64,000 bases of DNA from Takakia lepidozioides (GCA_030704615.1 CM060731.1:78224756-78288755); one strand, 5' to 3'. Shown: positions 1-12,225, counted from the first letter of the stretch. A program made the numbers and translations. The notes: generated by a model not told the origin, from the letters alone.

Positions 1-1640
1 CAGTAGAATTGAACGAAAACGTGACCTTAAAACCGGCCACATATTGCTTGAAAAAGCCAAAGAACTCTTGCAAGCCGCCGCATGCAACGAGGAACGATGT
101 TTGTATCTCGGTGACTATCTCCTCAAGTTGGCGCGATAGGAAGGCTCCCACTAAACAAGGAAGTCTTGAACCATCTGTCTCGATTAAAACATTCGCCGCC
201 AACTCGGGCATTGTTGTTGATACAGACTCATAGGTCTGCGGCGTTACAGGAAGCTTCCGATGCTGCTCAGGGAACAATACCTTTTCAAGACCGGCCTTTT
301 TTGGGGGAGCTCAGGTAGCTGTGGGAGCAGCATGTACCTGATCCAAGCTTCGGAACGATCATTGCGATAACCTGCTTGAGATGTATCACAAACAACAGCA
401 ACAAAATGACTCAGAATAACAATAGAAGTGGATGCAAGGACGGCAAGCACTCACAAAGTGAACGACCAAAATGACAGTCAACTACCAGAATATCAAGGCA
501 GAAGTTACCATGATCCGGTGACAAACGAACCCCTCACTATCAGCAAACTCAGGCCACAGGACCCTAAGAATCTCAAATCACCACAAGGCAACTCGTTACT
601 CTAGCTAATCATTGTCCAGACAAACTCCAGAAACAAAACCTAAGTATCAAGAACTACAAATACTCGATGCAACAAATAAAGACAACCCTAGGCACTCACG
701 AGAAATGAGGGGTTTGAACGATACTACTCATATTTGCAGCCACGCATCAAACAAACCCTAGTTATGAAAAGAATCAAGAAAAGATCCCAGCATCAGCAAC
801 CTAGTGCCAAGAATCTACACAACCTCTGAATTACACCAAACGGGACGTTGGGGATTTAGGGGACCCTGCGGGAGTAAACATAACCTACGGGACAAACAGC
901 TCCAGTAAGTACAAGAAGACATACCCTACAACCCTTGCTACGAAAGCCTTGCAAAAATTATGGAGTGAAGGCAAGTGGAGCTTCTGCCTGCTTCACAAAG
1001 TTTGCAAAGCTTTCAAAAACCTTGAAACGATCTGGTGACAACAAACCCTAAGTACTAAACCTCACTATTAGCAAACTCAGGCCGCAGAGCCCTAAGAAAC
1101 TCAGACCGCCACAGGAAAACCTAAATTATCCCGATGACAAAAACCCCGATGACAGGGAGAAGGGTTTACCACTGCCTTTACTTGTGTCTGTTGTTGAAGG
1201 AGCATCCTGGGTCCAAGGAATCGCTTGACTGCTTAAACTACTCGAACTCAAGACAGAAAAACAAAGAAAAGCAACAAAAGCAGGAAGAAAAGCAAAACCC
1301 TGCTACCTGTTGTAGGTGCTACAAAATCTTGAGAAGTATCCCCACAACAGATGTATGTGACCAACCCATGTTGTTGAGTTGCATCTATCATGTAGTGCTC
1401 AACCACAATTCCACATATAAATAACAAACAACCGTGTCTTCAAAGGACCCTCCTCACATTTTACTTGTTAACATGGATCTATCGAATGAATAAACTGCGT
1501 GTATCAACCGTACACAGGATCACACACGGGATTGGGAGAAGCTGTTGAAAACCCCGAGTGCACAACGCAGCCAAGAAACCAAAAAATTGCAAAACACTTG
1601 ACTCCATGCTACGCATTGAACGAATCATCGAACAAATCAG
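1..1640. repeat. Mosaic of short dispersed repeats, no gene
   Basis: No coding region can be supported here. Short blocks recur elsewhere: 1,070-1,215 matches 2,060-2,215, and 1,429 onward is the first copy of the ~400-bp repeat described separately. Many AAACCCTAA words are scattered through the stretch, as is common in subtelomeric plant DNA. Positions 1-1,640 lie just outside the left arm of IR1; their expected mirror would fall in the assembly gap. Short open frames are low-complexity and shared by non-coding repeat copies, so I do not call genes. Confidence 0.6.
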
Positions 1641-1810
1641 CAACTGCAGCGGGTTCAAAAATCAACTGCCCATCAAGAATTCAAATGTGCCTGCCCATCA
1701 TCAGAATGCAGACATAAAAACAAACGGGCTCAGACTGCCCTAGGCAACCCATCGACATTCACCAGACTCTCTCCATGACGCACTATCTGACACCCTAGCT
1801 AATGGGTGAA
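1429..1810 (+). repeat. ~400-bp dispersed repeat, first of seven copies
   Basis: The block starts with ACCGTGTCTTCAAAGGACCC and ends near the word CTCTCCATGACGCACTATC. Plus-strand copies lie at about 1,429-1,810, 3,519-3,925 and 5,040-5,430. Minus-strand copies lie at about 36,820-37,207, 38,320-38,727, 40,440-40,606 (cut by the gap) and 47,310-47,656. A 60-75-codon open frame beginning M-H-N-A-A-K-K-P-K recurs, but indels between copies break its C-terminal part, so I treat it as non-coding. The copies are usually followed by the words for an N-terminal LINE-like or unclassified repeat unit of unknown type. Confidence 0.7.
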
Positions 1811-2479
1811 CACTGCCACAGAAGGTTTTGCAGCCAAGGCGGTTTTGGTTAACTCACATAAGTCTGGGGGAGTAAACATAACCTACGGGAAAAACAGCTC
1901 CAGTAAGTACAAGAAGACATACCCTACAACCCTTGCTACGAAAGCCTTGCAAAAATTTATGGAGTGAAGGCAAGTGGAGCTTCTGCCTGCCTCACAAAGT
2001 TTGCAAAGCTTTCAATAACCTTGAAACGATCTGGTGACAACAAACCCTAAGTACTTAAACCTCACTATCAGCAAACTCAGGCCGCAGAGCCCTAAGAAAC
2101 TCAGACCGCCACAGGAAAACCTAAATTATCCCGATGACAAAACCCCGATGACAGGGAGAAGGGTTTACCACTGCCTTTACTTGTGTCTGTTGTTGAAGGA
2201 GCATCAACCTGCTTAAAGGTATAGTCTCCTGGGTCCAAGGAATCGCTCCCAAGCAGCAGAACTCCCTCTTGATTAAACAAATCCCCATATTGATTTGCAT
2301 TGTCATCGGGTGTCTAGAGGGCAAGTATGAAAATAAAGTAACCCCACCTTCAAAGGGAAATCGTTAACCGCACGTCACTACCCTAACACTAGTCATAGCT
2401 AAGAAACAAACTAATCACGAAGAATTGTCCCTTTTCTTTCCACTATTGTTCTATTGTTGTTCTATCTTGAATCTTTGGC

Positions 2480-3275
2480 ATTCCGTCCTTAAGCTCCCGA
2501 CGAGATGAATTCAAGGTCAGATGGTGGGGTCAGCTGCAACATATGCCCAACACCAGATATCCTAAGTTAATCGACTCTATATCTTGGAAACAGGACCGCC
2601 CTGTCAAACAGGCTAAGTCCTGGCAGAAGAGAGTAGAAGAGATTCTCAAGGACCTGGACCTGGAGCCGCAAGTCTTGACCCTGCTGGATAAATCTGACTT
2701 AGAGGCTGTAGTGTCCAAAGCCATGTCTTTTGCCATGAGATTGTCTGATAAAAATGAATAGGCAGAAAACTTCCCTGAACCTGTTTCCAGTCAGTGACAT
2801 GGGGGAGGACATCTTGGATGACCTCAAGGGTCTACCCACTCTCGGCACTAGACTGAAATTTAAACTCAGGGCAGGAAGCCTACCTTTGAACAGCAAACAG
2901 AAGCAGAGAGGAAAGAGAGAGTGCAATTGCCCGTTGTGTGGGCAATCTGAAGACAGTATTCATTTTTTGATACACTGTCCAGGGTTCTCTCACCAAAGAG
3001 ACGCTCTCTTCAAATCTATCAAGGGAATTGTGCCTGTACCCCTGTTTACCAACTTTGAAAGTCTCGAGGCTGAGCCGAAAGCCCAGGCCCTGCTGAGGCC
3101 ACACACAGCAGATTGATGCTTGTGTGAAGGGATTTCTAGAGGATATCTGGAAAACCCGGATTAATTCTATATATCAAGGTAAGTCTTACTACCAACGTCA
3201 GCCCCTGACAGAGGTAGGTTCTATCCCTTTTGTTCCCGCTCAAACTGGGCGCGGGGTCAATGTCCACAAGGCTAC
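2480..3275 (+). pseudogene. LINE (non-LTR retrotransposon) 3' fragment, post-RT region
   Basis: The translation runs from R-R-D-E-F-K-V-R-W-W-G through M-P-N-T-R-Y-P-K to a cysteine/histidine cluster C-P-L-C-x7-H-x4-C at about 2,928-2,982. That arrangement is typical of the region after the reverse transcriptase of plant and algal LINEs. The frame shifts at about 2,755 because of a 2-base deletion; the third copy (48,160-48,950, minus) keeps the frame there. The end, encoding F-L-E-D-I-W-K-T-R, reaches about 3,275. No RT palm motifs are present, so this is a 5'-truncated, dead fragment. Confidence 0.7.
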
Positions 3276-6157
3276 GTAAGTCACCAACAACCACATTCTG
3301 TCATCGACCAATTAACGGCTCAAAACATGCGCACAATTTCGGCTAGAGCTTTCTATCCTCTGAAGATGGTACTCAAGAAATCGTAAAGGTTTGAACAACA
3401 CTACTGATTCGCAGGTCACATGCATCAAAGTACTGACGCTACCAAGAAGCTGCTTGTAATGCTAAAAATATGCAAATATCTCAAGATACTAGATTCAGTT
3501 TGAAATACCCTGTCCTAACAAACAACCGTGTCTTTCAAAGGACCCCCCTCATATTTTACTTGTTAACATGGATCTATCGAATGAATAAACTGCATGTATC
3601 AACCGTACACAGGATCACACACGGGATTGGGAGAAGCTGTTGAAACCCTGAGTGCACAACGCCGCCAAGAAACCAAAAAAATTGCAAACACTTGACTCCA
3701 AGCTACGCATTGAACGAATCACAAATCAGCAACTGCAGCAGGTTCAACAATCAACTGCCCAATTGTCTTGCGAGAATTCAAATGTGCCTGCCCATCATCA
3801 GAATTGCAGACATAAAAACAAACGGGCTCAGACTGCCCTAGGCAACCCATCGACATTCACCAGACTCTCTCCATGACGCACTATCTGACACCCTAGCTAA
3901 TGGGTGAACTCTGTCACAGAAGGTTCTGCAGCCAAGGCGGTTTTGGTTAACTCACATAAGTCACCAACAACCACATTCTGTCATCGACCAATTAACAGCT
4001 CAAAACATGCGCACAATTTCGGCTAGAGCTTTCTATCTTCTGAAGATGGTACTCAAGAAATCGTAAAGGTTTGAACAACACTACTGATTCGCAGGTCACA
4101 TGCATCAAAGTACTGAAGAGAGAACAGAAACTCATTCTTCACACATTGGTAGCAAACCCTACAAACTTACACTCACCAGACTCCCTCCTTGACGCACTAT
4201 CTGACACCCTAAACCATCAACCATGGTTTCCATAACCAACAATCCCACAAAGAAAGTAGCCTGCGAAGACAGACACAACACCGTTCAACCAAGAAGCAAG
4301 AGACGTAACAAAAATCAGATGAAGATTTGAAACCCTAACCCTGTACATACTCTTGGGATGCCATTGAGCCCGTCCAAAACTGTTGCGGTTATGGTTATGG
4401 ATGCAAAAAATCCAAGAGAGCTCCAGAGACACAAAGGAAGACTCCCTCTCCCTCACAATAAAAATAGAAGTGGATGCGAGGACGGCAATCACTCACAAGT
4501 GAACTACCAAAATGACGGTTTAGAGTTAGGGTTTCAGGCCACACAACACTTTAAACCTGCCATCATCTGCCGCAATCTGACCGACCACTGCGCTTCAAGA
4601 GATTCAGAAGGGCTTGCCCTCTGACCTTGCACGAAAAGTGCCCACAAAGGTTCACGGCCAGACATTTCCAAGAAGCAGTGCAATGCAGCAAGCTCAACAA
4701 AATGGCAACTCAAAACCATAGAACATGATCCGGCAACTTTTTCTTCAGCCATTCTCTGAGGGTAGGAGGCGCTGCCCGCATCAATCTATCAACCAACAAA
4801 ATGACTAGGAATATAAATTGGACGCTGCCATACGCTGGCTCTTATCAGACTGCTCGACAGCTCTATGAGCAGCCTGATTAGCATCGTTCTAGAAAATACA
4901 TTCTAGAGAATTACCCTGGGTGATGCCTACCTGCAGGATATTGCAGGGAAAGGAAACAAAGAGAACTCACTCATTCATCAGGAGTAACTACAGATAACCA
5001 GATAAGGAAAAACTTAAGTAATCTGCTGTAGAGCCATATAAATAACAAACAACCGTGTCTTTCAAAGGACCCTCCTCATATATTACTTGTTAACATGGAT
5101 CTATCGAATGAATAAACTGCGTGTATCAACCGTACACAGGATCACACACGGGATTGGGAGAAGCTGTTGAAACCCTGAGTGCACAACGCAGCCAAGAAAC
5201 CAAAAAAATTGCAAACACTTGACTCCAAGCTATGCATTGAACAAATCAGCAACTGCAGCGGTTTCAACAATCAACTGCCCAATTGTCTTGCAAGAATTCA
5301 AATGTGCCTGCCCATCACCAGAATTGCAGACATAAAAACAAACGGGCGCAACCCATCGACATTCACCAGACTCTCTCCATGACACACTATCTGACACCCT
5401 AGCTAATGGGTGAACACTGTCACAGAAGGTTCTGCACCTGACGAAGGAATGCGTTAGAAGACAAGCTGCTCATTGGCATTTGAGATCATAATCAACCAAG
5501 GATTCTGAAGTCATACCTAATATTATCATTTCCTCTTCAAAAGGAGCAAATGATCCGGTGACGACAAACTCTAAACCCTAAACCTGACCAGGTTAGGACA
5601 TCTTTTCTTCTCACAAGATCTGAGACTTAAACCCTGTTTGAAGTGATGTTGTGTGCTGAGTTTTATGAGATGGTTAAAAAATTAAAGAAGGACATTATGC
5701 GATTGAAATGACTCTATATCTACCTCACACCAATATGCTACTTGTTGATCAATCTCTGATTGCTCCAAAAGAATTGGAGGCCCAAATTAAGACCATGTGA
5801 TTCACTCTGCTTGAAATATCCAGTCTAATCCTGCTCTACTGGCACATGTCAGAGCGAGTTTCCTCCTACAATCCCATCAATGTTCTCCTTTTTCTTAGAG
5901 ACCTCCTCTTTCTTAGTTATCTCTGCCCTTCTCTTGTCGCTTCCTTCTCACAAGGGGGTTGCTAATAGAAGTGATAGTGATCGTTTGTGGACTTTTGAAT
6001 GTTAAGAATTACTGATACTTGTAGCGTGAAATAAAAAAACCCTAGCTATCAAAAGTATCAAGAAAAGATCCCAGCATCAGCAGCGGTATTCGAAGAAAAA
6101 AATTGAACGAAAAAACAGAGAAAAGAAGACAAGAACGCAGAACACTTTAAACCTGCC
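3276..6157. repeat. Repeat mosaic, right part of IR1-left
   Basis: No gene is recognised. The stretch contains two copies of a ~150-bp block (3,280-3,430 and 3,960-4,110) carrying CATTCTGTCATCGACCAATT, two copies of the ~400-bp repeat, and an AT-rich tail. A short telomere-like run TAAACCCTAAACC lies near 5,571. Open frames at 4,217-4,752 on both strands recur near-identically in the other arm and in part at 46,900-47,300, but show no recognisable domain. Confidence 0.5.
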
Positions 6158-6600
6158 CTCATCTGCCGCAATCTGACCCACCTTAAGAAAATAATAGTCC
6201 TTTAGGTCTGGAAACCTTCAAGTGCAAACCCTCACAAGCTGCTGGGGGTGCTACAAAAGAATAAACCACAAGTATCAACCAACAAAACGACTTGGAATAA
6301 AAATAGAAGAGGGTGTAAGGACAGCAATCACTGTACTATTGATAACATACCAGCAGCTTCAGAGGGTTCAAAGCAAAAAACATAACGAAAAAAAAACAAA
6401 CCATAAACGCTACCAAGAAGCTGCTTGTAATGCTGCAAATATCTCAAGATACTAGATTCAGTTTGAAATACCCTGTCCTGGCTGTCGCGCTTTGGATGAA
6501 ATGCCTTCTTGAATCCTCTTCTGTTCCCAGTACCAGCCAAGAATCTACATAACCTAATAGATGTAGGTTATTTGTCAAATTGCAGACATTATCTTAAGAA
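6158..6600. other. No gene seen; short dispersed repeat
   Basis: This is the first sequence outside IR1-left. About 80 bp at 6,407-6,482 (word ACCAAGAAGCTGCTTGTAATG) repeats a block at 3,437-3,515 and its mirror near 38,745-38,810. If the exon at 6,720-6,887 belongs to a real gene, downstream exons could lie here or further left, but I could not identify any. Confidence 0.4.
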
Positions 6601-6719
6601 ATTTCTGCAAACAAGAACACACACTAACCTTCTATTTGTGCAGCTGGCATTGCGTCCCCATCAACAAGCACCGCGAAGTCTTTCGATTGTCCTGCTGTTG
6701 ATCCACTTGAATCCCTTAC

Positions 6720-6887
6720 CTCTTCGATGGTTACGCCCTCATAGGCTGCTAGCTCACAAAACAGAAGTGTTTCAGGACGCAGGTCAGTCCGCTTAGCAAT
6801 TCTGGAAATATCGAGCGTCCCCTTGTCATCGGTAGCGGTTTCCTCCCATGACCGCTTGGCTGTACGGAGCCAGATTTTTGGCTTCAT
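6720..6887 (-). CDS. Candidate first coding exon of an unrecognised host gene
   Basis: An ATG at 6,887 (minus strand) opens a non-repetitive, well-balanced reading frame starting M-K-P-K-I-W-L-R-T-A-K. It reaches a consensus splice donor AG|GTAAGG at 6,720/6,719. The conceptual 56 codons are mixed charged and hydrophobic with no low complexity. The region upstream on the minus strand (6,900-7,450) looks like a plant leader: no overlapping repeat copy, a CCGAAACCCTAAGC element, and C/T-rich stretches. No domain is recognised. The frame continues open past the donor to 6,624, so the exon could be longer if the site is not used. It is the only part of the window that looks like ordinary host coding sequence. 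Confidence 0.4.
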
Positions 6888-7559
6888 CCTGATCTTTCAC
6901 GACCATACACTTGCACTCGCAAGAATATGCCAAAACTAGATCTGAAACAAAGAGAGAAACTAACATTTAATAAACCTGCACTGCTAGTTGGCAAAGACAT
7001 GCTCGCTCACATAAACAATCGCGATCAATCATAACATAAAGCAAACAAGGAAAAACGCCTTTAACCTAGAAGCAAGAAAGACTTCACACGAAACCCTAGG
7101 TGAACAGAACTGAAGCGAAAGCGACAAAGGAAGCAGTAAAAAGTTGTTCGCAAGCAACACTCACACAACACCTGCGAGGTTTTGATAAACGAAGTTGAAT
7201 ATGAACAATTGGAAAAAAGTACCTCCAATGCACACAACTAGCCAACTACCAGGCACATGATCGAGAGAAACATGATCGCGCGACGACGAAGGCAAGCCAA
7301 GTGCAAAAGGCGAAAGCATGAGAGTGCAAGACTCTTTGTTCGGTGCTGCTGCTTAGGGTTTCGGGAGCTTCTATGAGCCGTCGATGGGTTCAGATTGGAG
7401 GGTCGAGGGCCGTTGGATGGGAGTTCCCGTGTGGAATTTGCGATGATGATCTGCAACTGGGCTATTCGGGTTTGTGCGGGTTCACGGAACCCTACTCACG
7501 GGTTCAGGGCTGGAACTGGGTTATGAGTTATGACCAGTGTTGAGCGGGTATTGAATTTT
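6888..7559 (-). promoter_or_regulatory. Probable leader and upstream region of the 6,887 exon
   Basis: No protein-coding feature is supported. The minus strand carries pyrimidine-rich patches and candidate splice signals, consistent with a 5' UTR that may contain introns. I see no clear TATA box. The assignment depends entirely on the exon call at 6,720-6,887. Confidence 0.25.
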
Positions 7560-7770
7560 CATTTACCCTCAGGGTAAGGGTAACCTGAATTTTTAGAAAA
7601 GATTTACCCGCCGGGTCAGGGTATTAATATTTTTCAAATGGAAAGTAAGGGTCGCTTCCGGGTAATGCACACATACGCCGGGTCAGGGTATAACCGGGTA
7701 CTCTCAAAATATAACCTGAGGGTAAGGTTATTTAACAGGTCCAGGTAATTTGGTATTACCCCCCAAATAA
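7560..7770. repeat. Degenerate GGGTA/TACCC-rich short-motif tract
   Basis: About 200 bp is dominated by variants of GGGTCAGGGTA, GGGTAAGGGTA and their complements TTACCC and TACCCG, including the near-palindrome TTACCCTCAGGGTAA at about 7,564. It is not a clean tandem array. Neighbouring sequence to 8,400 is AT-richer and does not share it. Confidence 0.5.
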
Positions 7771-8406
7771 GTTTAAGTTTAGGTAGGGCGAGGGTAGGAT
7801 GAAAGTCAATTTTCAGAAGGATTTAGGATGATGTGGCAATATAAACAATATAAACCAATGAGATTCTAAAATTCTAACCAGAAGAAATTAAAATATATTT
7901 CAAAATATAACGTTATTAAGCAAAAGTTTCAATCCCAAGAGTATGAAAGGAAAAAATTCGATAATTGAAAAACAGGGGGAGTGGAAAAAGGAGCGATGGC
8001 GGAGCTACGAGACAACCTCCAATGGTCATCTGAAAACTTCTTCCATCTCTATCAGATCCTTTCGACTTCCAGCTTACTTTACTTACATCAACTCGCAAAT
8101 ACTCCCAAGCTCAGCTTTCAAATGATATGCACATTAGGAGTTTTTGTTTGGTTTTCTTTCAAAACTCTCTTCTACAGTGTTCATCCTAACACCTTACTTC
8201 ATTTCATCTCCATCTCGGTTGATTGCATCATCCCTAATCCACCCACCATAGCCGTCTCTAGCTTTTAAGCCGTTTGCTTTCTACAGTGACATTTCCCACC
8301 TATACCCCCTTCCTCTACATTTCCCGTAAACTCCTCTCTTAAGCTCCATAACTCACACACCCAGCGGAGTCCTTAAAACACCTTCTGTTTTTCTACATTT
8401 GTTAAC
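7771..8406. other. No gene seen; possible LINE 5' leader
   Basis: AT-rich sequence with a 95-codon open frame at 7,981-8,268 that shows no recognisable domain. Because LINE coding sequence begins just downstream (8,407), part of this may be the element's 5' UTR; the boundary cannot be placed. Confidence 0.3.
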
Positions 8407-10180
8407 TATGGCTCCCGGAAGCAACCAGCTGCGTAACAACGAGAAGATGGTGACTCGTGGGAATATCAGAGGGCAACAGAGTATTCACAGAAGACCCAAC
8501 CTGTCGGTATGGGCTTTTTTATGGCACACCAAGCTCGATCCAGGATAGCTTCTGCCAGTGGTTCAGTAAGATATCCCTCCCCTCCCATTCCCATCAACCC
8601 TCTCTCTCCTCCCCAACCACTTCTCAAAACACCCAGGCTAAACTCCTTCATTCCGAACATTCCGAACCCTCCAATTTTGGAGGAACCACTAGCAGATTGG
8701 GAGGAGGAGAGCGCTCTTAATCAAGATGATCTGGACAAGGACTACCCCATGATCAATATGAACATCCCAGAACGGCAAAGGAGAGTCACAACAATGGAGG
8801 AGACAGGTCACAACGCAAGACACATGGCTCCCCGGAAGGCTACAATTTTGTGCCTTAACCCTACCCAACTCAACACGTCCGATTGGGCTGGTGAATATCT
8901 ATGCACCTAATAATTATGCTGACAGAGCAGAATTCTGGATCACTCTCAACACCAAAATGAGGGAACAACCTTCAATAGACAGCTGGATAGTTTCTAGAGA
9001 TTTTAATATGGTGGAGATGCAAGAGGATAGAAGAGGTGCGGGGTCATTTACCTCGAACCCAGAAGAAATGGACCAGTGGTTCAACTGCTCGCAAACACAT
9101 AACCTCACGGAAACAGTGCCAATCTTTGGACAGTCATCAAACATCACCTTTACATGGTCCAATAACCGTTCTCTTGCAGATCTAAGTATGGCTCGTCTTG
9201 ATAAGGCTTATCTTTCCCTTGACCTAGTTCAATATGCAAAGAGAGCCCCGCAAGAACCAATACCCTTAAGCTTCGACCATGCTCCAATTACTCTCTCCAT
9301 AACCTTACCGGATTCTTACAGAAGGGGTAGAGGCCTTTACAAAATAAATAACCTCCTCCTTAAGCTGCCAAGCTTCAAGCAGGGCCTGCTGAGGGCTTGG
9401 ACTCAGGCGGGAAGTGACCTCCTGGACCCTACGCATCTCTTTCTGGCCAAGTTGAAGGCTGTCAACATTGAAAGTCAGAGGATGAGTCAAGAACTAGCAA
9501 GTATCAGAAAGAGAAAGGTCATGGCCTTAAATAAATGCCTCAAAGTCTGTTAGTCAAGATTAGAATCTACTCGTTGTGATGAAGATACATAGCGTACGTA
9601 TGTGGATAGGCCAGAAACAACCTTGATATTCATCACAAAATCCAAGAGAGGAAGTGGAAACTGCAGGCGGGTGTCAACTGGTCTACAAAAGGAGAAAAAA
9701 TGAATAAATATTTTTTCGACAAAACAAGATTGAGACATGCCTCTCAAACAATATCAGAGCTCATTGACTAGCCATCAGGCACTTCAACTTCTACACCAAA
9801 GACCATGGCCAAGTTGGTTGGCAGGCATTTCCATAATTTTTTTAATAGCGATCTCGACTTCCTGCAACCAACAGAAGAACAAACTTTCTGCTTGATCCAC
9901 ACCCCTACCCTAATGTCCCACCACGTCGCTTCCCAATTAGAAGGAGATTTCACAGATATAGAACTGGGTGAGGCTTTATCCAAACTATAGAACAACAAAT
10001 CTCCGGGCATAGATGGTATATCCATGGAATTATATAAAGCATTGTGGCCGGAAATCTCAAGGGATTTCACTGCAATGGCAAACCACTTGTTTCAACAGGG
10101 ACACATGCCCCCCAAATGGATGGTCAAACTTCGGGCTCCCACATTGTCCCGCCCCGGCACTACAACAGATCCCGGCTTTA
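8407..10180 (+). pseudogene. Broken LINE: ORF1 remnant, APE-type endonuclease, start of RT
   Basis: An ATG at 8,407 opens a short, frameshifted ORF1-like remnant rich in proline (to about 8,880). From 8,882 the frame reads L-V-N-I-Y-A-P-N, the usual start of the second half of an apurinic-type endonuclease. It is followed by R-D-F-N-M-V-E (catalytic D-x-N), a R-L-D-K motif and S-F-D-H-A-P-I (terminal S-D-H). Coding continues in shifted frames to about 9,750. At 9,805 another open stretch leads through an in-frame TAG (9,988-9,990) into N-N-K-S-P-G-I-D-G-I-S, the first RT block. RT homology stops near 10,180, before the catalytic palm. The element is truncated and inactive. Confidence 0.8.
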
Positions 10181-11279
10181 ACGTCTGCCACATTTGCCCA
10201 GTCATAGCATATATGTCATCAAAATGCAAGGGGGCAGTCTTGGTTGCCATTTGTGACCACCAGAAGTCGTATATGCCACCTTGTACCTCCACCACGACAG
10301 GATCTGTGGTCAAACACGTTTAACTAGATAGGGGAAGATGGTAGATACGACTAGGAGTCATGGCCAAAACTGCAACAGGATGACGTGGGCATGGGAATGT
10401 ATGACTGCCAGTATTCACAACTGCACGTGGCAATTGCCGGTTGCCCAAGGAGTGTCTACGTGGACGATGCAAACATAAATGGATGAAACAGATGTAGGAT
10501 GTGATTGCAAATGACGACGTGTAAATCTATCATTGCTCGCAGTGTTGGACATTCAAGTGCATTGGATGCAAGTGCATCTAACGGATGCACACGATGCATG
10601 TTACTAACGTGTGGGCTTGGTGGAGAACAGAGACAAGTCCCGAACATGCGTATGAGAGGCGACCATGCAGGTTCTATGATGGTTGAAGCGGTGCACTGTA
10701 TTTTTCAAAAATCGGCAACACAATTGAAAGACAAAGGCTTGAGAAAAGACAAAACGATGCATTCAGTGGATACGCACCCTGGTGCAAAACACCGGCCACT
10801 CATTCACATTCACAATGATGCAAAATATGTGTAGACAAAAAGACCCAGCGGGTAGTTCAAGGCACCCAAAAATGAGTGGAGTTCGCTATACCGCAATCTG
10901 CAAATGCACTGGCCTATTCAGAATCATGGCACATTGTGTGCGCAATGACTCTCAGTATATTCACCTATGCATTTGATCCTCTTAGTGGTCTCCATCATAT
11001 GTAAGGTTTTAGAGATTCAGTCTTCAACATACATGCAGAAGAAGCATGTACGCATCAAAGTTGGAAATAGTCAGTAGCTAGAGAAACAGAATACATCTCT
11101 TAAAGTCACCCAATGCTACTCCTTCGACCAAGTGCATCCTAATTTCTACCGAAGACTGCTATCCTAGTTGCAAGTGCTGGGATAGGAGATTACATGATGC
11201 CTTCACACACAAGAGCAGCAAACTTCATGACTGACATCCTGTCACATCTCCTCTACAGGGAGAACCCAATTGGACAGGG
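10181..11279. other. No gene seen; left part of a DNA-transposon-like region
   Basis: Begins where LINE homology ends. It contains GATGCA-rich words (around 10,550-10,600) and several ATGAC/GTCAT words but no supported coding region. It probably belongs with the exons at 11,280-16,487, but no terminal inverted repeats could be found. Confidence 0.3.
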
Positions 11280-11474
11280 AAGATTAGTGATATGGTACCA
11301 CGCCGCGTAGCCATATAGGTAGGGGTACCGACGCGGTGGGGCGTCCAACAAAGCACGTTGCATCTCCTGTTGTAAAAGTTGTTCTTGGTCAGGTTCATCC
11401 ACACCCCTCGTTTCAAGTGTAGGACTGGACGGTCCTTCCTCCCCATCCGAATTTTCATCATACATAATGTGAGC
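11280..11474 (-). CDS. Exon of a putative transposase-associated gene (second exon)
   Basis: A splice acceptor (TTGCAG|GCTCAC, minus strand, exon start 11,474) opens an acidic frame reading A-H-I-M-Y-D-E-N-S-D-G-E-E-G-P-S-S. It then runs through D-Q-E-Q-L-L-Q-Q-E-M-Q-R-A-L-L-D. It joins in phase 0 to the exon at 12,029-12,225 across a 554-nt intron. The 3' limit is uncertain; I see no clear donor. The acidic linker following a zinc-binding N-terminal domain fits transposon-encoded proteins but is not diagnostic. Confidence 0.4.
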
Positions 11475-12028
11475 CTGCAATTTGCCGCACCAAAGCATGA
11501 CTCGGCAGTGCAGATACATCAGTAAACGCGAAATGACATCAGCTGGTATGCCTTGGGCCAGTTCAAATATTGTTCAGGAATGAAGCCATTTTTTGCTTCT
11601 TGGAATTGTGCTTGATTCGTTCACTTCAGCAGTTCAACAATGCGCTTGGCTATTATCAATACCTATCCTTGCGGATCCAAGGTTGTCTTTGAGGTTCATC
11701 GTCAAACTCTAATCGCAACGTTAGTCTAATCTAGGATTGAAACGCCCCCGTTAATCTACTTACTTGAAGTGTTTCGGTGCATGTGTGGAGGTTAGGACAC
11801 ACGTCACGCAATCGTGAAAACAGGTGTAGCCGTGCTTAGGACTACCAACGGCATAAAGTGTAGTCACGACCATGACTACCCACGGCCCCATAGCCAACGT
11901 CTATGAGACACGTGTTTTGTTAGGCAGTCATGGTGCTCCTGACTGGCGGTGATTTCAAAAAATGGGACCCCATCTTGAGCAGAGACATCAAGTCAGAAGT
12001 GCATGTGGAGTAAGTATGGAGTGCGTAC

Positions 12029-12225
12029 CGGAACTGTAGGGTACCTCAGGTTTGGGTCCCTGCGATGCATGAGGAGGTAATTCTTTACTGTCATGCGTAG
12101 TTGCCACTTGCCACCATGGCACTCTGAGCAACTACACAACATTTTCTTCAGGTTGTTTGTTGTGGCGTAGGCGTCCTCAAACCTCCACAGGTTGTGGTCT
12201 CGCAAGCTCATTCTCCACCTATCCC
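12029..12225 (-). CDS. Exon with CxCxxC-type zinc motif, transposase-associated
   Basis: Minus-strand exon bounded by an acceptor (GACAG|GGGAT, start 12,225) and a donor (CCG|GTACGC, end 12,029), with an ATG at 12,211. The translation contains L-C-S-C-S-E-C-H-G-G-K-W, a spacer, then L-L-M-H-R-R-D-P-N-L-R. This is a C-x-C-x2-C-H ... H-x2-D-P pattern similar in layout to the domain at the N-terminus of CACTA-type transposases (Transpos_assoc). Family assignment is by layout only. No transposase core (DDE) domain was found nearby, so the gene is probably partial. Confidence 0.4.

Larger units (their letters stand above)
1641..6157 (+). repeat. Inverted repeat IR1, left arm (~4.5 kb)
   Basis: This segment reads as the reverse complement of 36,089-40,606. 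Positions obey x + y = 42,246 over nearly the whole arm (42,247 at the outer edge, a 1-base indel). Only scattered single-base differences were noticed, for example near 1,659 and 5,850. Homology stops abruptly at 6,157/36,089; at the outer end it runs into the N gap. Both arms share the same 2-base deletion in the LINE fragment (near 2,755), so the deletion predates the duplication. The arm holds the LINE 3' fragment and two full copies plus part of a third of the ~400-bp repeat. It could be a recent inverted duplication or an assembly artefact. Confidence 0.85.

Noticed and set aside
3652-3876. Recurrent small ORF beginning M-H-N-A-A-K-K-P-K
   Set aside because: Indels between the repeat copies break the frame and there is no domain; recurrence is explained by the repeat itself.
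10155-10175. CACTACAACAG resembling a CACTA transposon end
   Set aside because: In the LINE frame it encodes G-T-T-T-D-P-G, the expected sequence after the P-x-P-G block of LINE RTs, so it is LINE coding sequence.
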